Below are positions 7,406 through 10,236 of a DNA stretch of 10,236 nt, piece by piece (positions within the stretch are counted from its first letter, which is position 1; every line of letters starts with the position of its first letter). This DNA is from CBDULX01 sp965368175 (GTDB lineage Bacteria; Pseudomonadota; Gammaproteobacteria; SZUA-229): the NCBI GenBank assembly GCA_965368175.1, contig CBDULX010000107.1, positions 1 through 10,236 on the forward strand. Reading direction: 5' to 3'. Below the pieces are notes generated by a model. The model had not been told where the DNA came from. It ran no database searches and was given only the letters and a program-made list of their open reading frames with translations. A program made the translations under genes and the position numbers.

Positions 7406-8266
7406 TTAGTTACCTACAATCTGGTAAACCGAATCGATTTCACTATGCTCATCGCTGCTGAAGCTCTTTGCCTTGATAAGCAGGGAGTGGATACTATCAT
7501 ATTCTTCTTCAACGGCAGACACGAGTTTTGTGCCACCTGTATAGCGTTTCCGCAAGTTTTCAAGGGCCTTGTGTCCATCTCCCGATAACAGGGCAGAGCG
7601 TATTTTCAGCCTCAATTCGTCTGATATCCGCTTACTTGCAGTAATTGCCTGGTTTGGATAGGGCAAATGTGTATGTATGGATTTAGTATAGGCACCATCT
7701 TTATCGTATATTTGATGATTTTTCTTTGGTAAAACACCTGCTACGCAATCACCGTTTTTCACCCCATCGTACACATTATTCCAGCCCTTTACCTGTACAT
7801 GAACTGGCTGTTTATTCTCATCTTTGAAGTGGTTGAAGAGATTGAGCATACCAAAGTTTGGGGAGCCAGGAGCACAGGTTTTCTTACCAACCAGGTCTTC
7901 CAGTTTTGTAATTGAAGTATCATCCTTACGGGCAATCACGCGCCATTGGAGCAGATGGGGTATTTTTACTATGGTACGGTGATCAATGTTGTGAATTCTC
8001 CAGTCCACAAAGTGTGGTCCGTCGAACACCAGGTCGTATTTTTCGCCACGCATATCCCTGACATACTCATCCCAGGTGTTCTGATGTTTGTATAAAAACT
8101 GCTCGCCAGTTGCCTTTGTTAAAAACTCAGCTATGGGCTGGTATACTTTATAACCATCTTCGGCTGTTTCTCGGGGTGGAGCAGTAAAGACATATGCACC
8201 GAATACAGATTGGGGCACCAGTACAAGCAAAAAAATAAAAATCTGACGTATTTTGAGTGTGCTCAT
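7406..8266 (-). CDS. PhnD-like periplasmic phosphate/phosphonate-type substrate-binding protein
   Basis: The 286-residue protein has a Sec signal peptide (about 1-23: charged STLKIRQ, hydrophobic IFIFLLVLVPQ, cleavage near VFG-A). The mature part has the PhnD-family layout. It shows YVFTAPPRETAEDGYKVYQP near the N-terminus, YDLVFDGPHFVDWR around 76-90 (family form: YDVVxxGP), KLEDLVGKKTCAPGSPNFGM (about 120-140), and NGDCVAGVLPKK (about 170-182). AGGA sits 9 nt before the ATG, and a poor TTGAGC/TATAAC pair (-10 at 8322-8327, 15-nt spacer) lies upstream. No ABC permease, ATPase or phosphonate catabolism gene is adjacent, so it is an orphan binding protein. It may feed a transporter elsewhere or act as a sensor module. 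The ligand cannot be read from sequence. Confidence 0.9.
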   Translation of the reverse strand: MSTLKIRQIFIFLLVLVPQSVFGAYVFTAPPRETAEDGYKVYQPIAEFLTKATGEQFLYKHQNTWDEYVRDMRGEKYDLVFDGPHFVDWRIHNIDHRTIVKIPHLLQWRVIARKDDTSITKLEDLVGKKTCAPGSPNFGMLNLFNHFKDENKQPVHVQVKGWNNVYDGVKNGDCVAGVLPKKNHQIYDKDGAYTKSIHTHLPYPNQAITASKRISDELRLKIRSALLSGDGHKALENLRKRYTGGTKLVSAVEEEYDSIHSLLIKAKSFSSDEHSEIDSVYQIVGN

Positions 8267-8410
8267 AAAATTAAATCCTGGGAAATTTCACGTATAAAAT
8301 ATGTTTTTTATATATATAAAGGTTATAAGCACATCATAATTTGCTCAATGGGACTTTTTCCCACATTATCCTTAAACATTCATTGAATACGAATACAATG
8401 CAAAGTCAGG

Positions 8411-8443
8411 AATTATCCCTATCTTCTAATAGGGTTGATAATT
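8411..8443. repeat. Hairpin with two stacked 6-bp arms
   Basis: AATTAT (8411-8416) pairs with ATAATT (8438-8443), and CCCTAT (8417-8422) with ATAGGG (8429-8434). There is a 3-nt bulge (TTG) and a CTTCTA loop, giving 12 bp in total. It lies 144 bp upstream of the PhnD-like start, and no adjoining gene end explains it as a terminator. Confidence 0.5.
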
Positions 8444-8446
8444 GCC

Positions 8447-8470
8447 AAAATGCTAAGTAGCAAGCATTTT
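8447..8470. repeat. Perfect 8-bp hairpin, 3 nt after the preceding one
   Basis: AAAATGCT (8447-8454) and AGCATTTT (8463-8470) are perfect complements with an 8-nt loop. An alternative short TGCT/AGCA pairing (8451-8462) overlaps it. A T-run lies in the 3' arm on both strands, as in weak bidirectional terminators, but no gene ends close by. Confidence 0.45.
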
Positions 8471-8783
8471 AGATCTGATTCTATAAATCATATGCGTTTA
8501 TGACTCCAGGGGACCTCTGATCAAGTCTGGTTGTAGTATGCTGTGATAAGTATTTACATTTTTACGAGGTTAGGCAGGATAGTTGACTTATTAAACGCAA
8601 TTATGGGTATATCTGTACGCTTTGCCTGTATAAGACAATCACGACCTGATCAGCGGTTCCCTGACATTCAAATCAGGCTCATTGCCTTTCATTCATCAGG
8701 ACACACAAAACCCATCTTTTCCCCTATAAATGACTCTTTTAGTCAATATAGTTGATTAACTATAACCATAACCTGAGAATTCA

Positions 8784-8811
8784 TTGGAATTTACAGTTAA
8801 AAATGTATAAT
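8784..8811 (+). promoter_or_regulatory. Sigma70-type promoter for the L7/L12-like small gene
   Basis: The -35 element TTGGAA (8784-8789) and a perfect -10 TATAAT (8806-8811) are separated by 16 nt. The predicted start near 8818 gives a leader of about 40 nt, ending in GGAG (8847-8850) placed 7 nt before the ATG. Confidence 0.65.
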
Positions 8812-8857
8812 GTCATAAATTTCAACATCTTGAACTAAGAATTCCTGGAGTAATTGT

Positions 8858-9118
8858 ATGCCTGATGATCTTTATAGAGTAGTTTTAAATGGCTACCAAG
8901 CTGGCAAAGGCGAATATTATATAGAGGTAGACTTAGCAAAACTCTTTAAAATAACACCTGAAAAAGCCAGGGAGCTTCTCAAGTCTACACCGAAGATTAT
9001 CAAAGAAAATCTATCTCTTGAAAAAGCGAACCAGTATAAAAAGGCGATTGATAAAACCGGCGCAAGTTGTGACGTTGAAAACACAAAATTTAACACCAGT
9101 GAACTATCTTTAGAGTAA
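8858..9118 (+). CDS. Small stand-alone protein resembling the C-terminal domain of ribosomal protein L7/L12
   Basis: The 86-residue, lysine-rich protein has no signal or membrane segment. YRVVLNGY (6-13), then DLAKLFKITPEKARELLKST (25-44), PKIIKENLSLEKANQYKKAI (45-64) and DKTGASCDVEN (65-75) follow the pattern of the L7/L12 C-terminal domain, in which a strand leads into KEAKxLVxxxPxxVKExVSKxEAExxKKxLExxGAxVE. The dimerising N-terminal domain and hinge of true L7/L12 are missing, and the gene is not near rplJ or rpoB, so it is not the ribosomal protein. Such domains also occur in small uncharacterised proteins. Function is unknown; protein binding is a reasonable guess. The start is supported by GGAG at 7 nt and a good promoter. 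The family resemblance is by eye. Confidence 0.85.
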   Translation: MPDDLYRVVLNGYQAGKGEYYIEVDLAKLFKITPEKARELLKSTPKIIKENLSLEKANQYKKAIDKTGASCDVENTKFNTSELSLE

Positions 9119-9157
9119 TCCTGAAAGATTACAAAGCCTCCGCTGACACCAAAGGAT

Positions 9158-9173
9158 ACTTAGCTGACTAAGT
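9158..9173. repeat. Short 6-bp hairpin after the L7/L12-like gene
   Basis: ACTTAG (9158-9163) pairs with CTAAGT (9168-9173) around a CTGA loop, 40 nt after the stop. No T-run follows, so a terminator role is doubtful. Confidence 0.3.
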
Positions 9174-9387
9174 CACTGAATAAAGCACAGCCACTTTCTT
9201 ATGTTTAAACTTTTTATGGAAGCCAGCCAGGTGATTAGATCAAATGCTGGTATCAATAGATATCCCGTTTATTCAAGCATTAATCCTGCATAACAACACA
9301 TTTTCACTACCTCGACTTCCCAACCCTTAACTCACTGCGCTCCATAGAAACAATAACTTAAGCAACATACTAATAAAAATGACCTGA

Positions 9388-9936
9388 ATGAAAATACTAA
9401 AAATCCTGGCTTTGTCAGGCAGCTTAAGAAAGGCCTCCTACAATACTGCGCTTATACACGCGTTGAGTAAATTAGCCCCTGAGGGTATAGAGATAATTCC
9501 ATTTGAAGGGATCGATAATTTACCACTGTTTAACCCTGATTTGGTGATTCAGGATATCACTCCTGTTACCAGGCTATCTGAAGCCCTTGAGAAATCAGAT
9601 GGATTGATATTAGCAAGTCCGGAATATGCCCATGGAATTAGTGGCGTACTCAAAAACGCTTTAGACTGGCTGGTGGCAGGTGAAGAATTTGTAAATATGC
9701 CAGTCGCTCTGTTAAACACTTCGCCAAGAGCATCACATGCACAGAAAGCTTTAAGGGAAGTGATTAAAACCATGTCTGGGGATATTATTGAAGAGGCATC
9801 CATATCAGTTCCACTATTAGGCAGCAATCTGGACTCAGATGGAATTATAAAACACCCTGAAATTTCATTAGCACTTAAAGAAGCAATAACAATTTTTAAA
9901 CAAGCTATTTTGGCCAGGGATGGCCTTATGTCGTGA
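9388..9936 (+). CDS. NADPH-dependent FMN reductase-like flavoprotein, C-terminus formed by a repeat element
   Basis: The 182-residue cytoplasmic flavodoxin-fold protein begins with strand KILKILALSGS followed by GSLRKASYN (11-19), the FMN-phosphate loop of the SsuE/ChrR/ArsH-like family (GSxRxxSxN). The second hallmark is SPEYAHGISGVLKNALDWL (77-95), matching the family PEYxxxxxGxLKNxxDW motif that holds the isoalloxazine ring. It probably reduces FMN, quinones or other small electron acceptors with NAD(P)H; the physiological substrate is unknown. There is no clear ribosome-binding site before the ATG, so initiation may be weak. The last seven residues (ARDGLMS, 176-182) and the TGA are encoded by the first copy of the 49-bp tandem repeat. 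The native C-terminus was therefore probably replaced; the core domain is intact, so activity may be kept. Confidence 0.92.
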   Translation: MKILKILALSGSLRKASYNTALIHALSKLAPEGIEIIPFEGIDNLPLFNPDLVIQDITPVTRLSEALEKSDGLILASPEYAHGISGVLKNALDWLVAGEEFVNMPVALLNTSPRASHAQKALREVIKTMSGDIIEEASISVPLLGSNLDSDGIIKHPEISLALKEAITIFKQAILARDGLMS

Positions 9937-10227
9937 AGGGAAGGAAGCCCGAGAGCGACGAGCCAGGGATGGCCTTATGTCGTGAAGGGAAGGAAGCCCG
10001 AGAGCGACGAGCCAGGGATGGCCTTATGTCGTGAAGGGAACGACTGCAAGGATGCAGGAGGTACTAGCCCATGGAAGGGCGAAGGTACGATTCTATGGAA
10101 GGAATCGGTAGAGTCGAGTCGGGAACGGAGACCGAGAACAATGCTAGGAGCAATTGTCGAGAGCAACGCAGGACGATGTTCACGGAAGAACAAGTGTCTC
10201 GTGAGGGCAAGGATAGCCCGTAAAGAC
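9912..10227 (+). ncRNA. Candidate CsrB/RsmZ-like RNA: array of about 13 A(N)GGA-loop hairpins
   Basis: Consecutive short stems present GGA-centred loops on the plus strand only. They are GGCC-AGGGAT-GGCC (9912-9925, shorter stems at 9962 and 10011), GGG-AAGGAAG-CCC (9938, 9987), CTGC-AAGGAT-GCAG (10044-10057), GCCC-ATGGAA-GGGC (10067-10080, clamped by GTAC/GTAC), CGATTCT-ATGGAA-GGAATCG (10088-10107, one G-U), TCGG-GAACGGAGA-CCGA (10119-10135), TGC-TAGGA-GCA (10142-10152, extended by ACAA/TTGT), a weak stem around CAGGACG (10164-10178), TGTTC-ACGGAA-GAACA (10177-10192) and GGGC-AAGGATA-GCCC (10205-10219, clamped by GTCT/AGAC). Loops with A(N)GGA are the known CsrA/RsmA recognition element, and arrays of them define CsrB-type sponge RNAs. 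No GacA/UvrY-type box or own promoter was seen, and the window ends before any terminator. The structure is visible; the function is inferred, and a repeat element is the main alternative. Confidence 0.55.
9913..10040 (+). repeat. 49-bp tandem repeat, 2.6 copies
   Basis: Copies begin at 9913, 9962 and 10011 with GCCAGGGATGGCCTTATGTC. The first two are identical over all 49 bp; the third keeps the first 30 bp (to 10040) and then diverges. Each full unit contains two small hairpins: GCC-AGGGAT-GGC, and GGG-AAGGAAG-CCC inside a TCGT/ACGA clamp. Exact identity suggests recent duplication. The first copy overlaps the end of the flavoprotein gene. Confidence 0.93.
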
Positions 10228-10236
10228 GCAGTTGCC

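Larger units (their letters stand above)
8267..8783. other. Non-coding AT-rich divergent spacer with several hairpins
   Basis: This spacer separates the divergently transcribed PhnD-like and L7/L12-like genes. It holds a very AT-rich stretch (8297-8320), the hairpins at 8411-8443 and 8447-8470, and two smaller ones: TGACT/AGTCA (8731-8745) and TATAGTT/AACTATA (8747-8764). A 70-codon open frame from 8543 has no ribosome site and an unconvincing composition, so it is not called as a gene. Confidence 0.6.

Noticed and set aside
8543..8755. 70-codon plus-strand open frame
   Set aside because: It has no ribosome-binding site, no recognisable domain, and overlaps several small hairpins in an AT-rich spacer; chance is the simpler reading.
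9975..10193. 72-codon minus-strand open frame over the right-hand hairpin array
   Set aside because: Its composition follows the hairpins and the tandem repeat, it has no ribosome site, and it runs antisense to the structured strand.
9913..10236. CRISPR array
   Set aside because: The 49-bp units are contiguous with no unique spacers between them, and no cas gene is present.
9912..10236. 5' part of a group II intron or retroelement
   Set aside because: No GUGYG-type boundary, domain V or reverse transcriptase is visible; the repeated GGA loops fit CsrA-type hairpins better. It stays open because the element continues outside the window.

Overview
The window looks like chromosomal DNA of a gammaproteobacterium, probably aquatic. 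The reasons are a PomA/PomB-type ion channel pair, a CRP-like palindrome, enteric-like sigma70 promoter elements and moderate GC. No rRNA, tRNA, CRISPR array or recognisable transposase gene was seen, so the taxonomic call is an inference.

Positions 1-6865 (minus strand) hold one tightly packed four-gene operon, read right to left. It encodes a 370-residue protein of unknown family with a central coiled coil, a MotA/PomA-like channel protein, a MotB/PomB-like partner with an OmpA-type peptidoglycan-binding domain, and a very large superfamily 1 (Upf1/Dna2-like) helicase with a degenerate RecB-like nuclease domain. The helicase runs off the left edge after 1420 visible codons. Junctions are 17 nt, a 4-nt ATGA overlap and 19 nt. 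An ion-driven stator coupled to a DNA-processing helicase is the logic of Zorya anti-phage systems. This set differs from described Zorya: the MotA has flagellar size without the long ZorA tail, the helicase is SF1 rather than SF2, and the fourth protein is unfamiliar. It is the strongest candidate here for an undescribed system.

Positions 6866-7405 are non-coding, with a good CRP-like site and several long inverted repeats. Next come an orphan PhnD-like periplasmic binding protein (7406-8266, minus) and a hairpin-rich AT-rich spacer. A small stand-alone protein resembling the C-terminal domain of ribosomal protein L7/L12 follows (8858-9118, plus, with a clear promoter), then an NADPH-dependent FMN reductase-like flavoprotein (9388-9936, plus).

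The right end (9912-10227) is unusual. A 49-bp tandem repeat starts inside the 3' end of the flavoprotein gene and supplies its last codons and stop. It leads into a run of about 13 small stem-loops, nearly all with A(N)GGA in the loop. That is the architecture of CsrB/RsmZ-type RNAs that sequester CsrA/RsmA. It could be such an RNA, or a repeat element that imitates one; the window ends before a terminator is visible.
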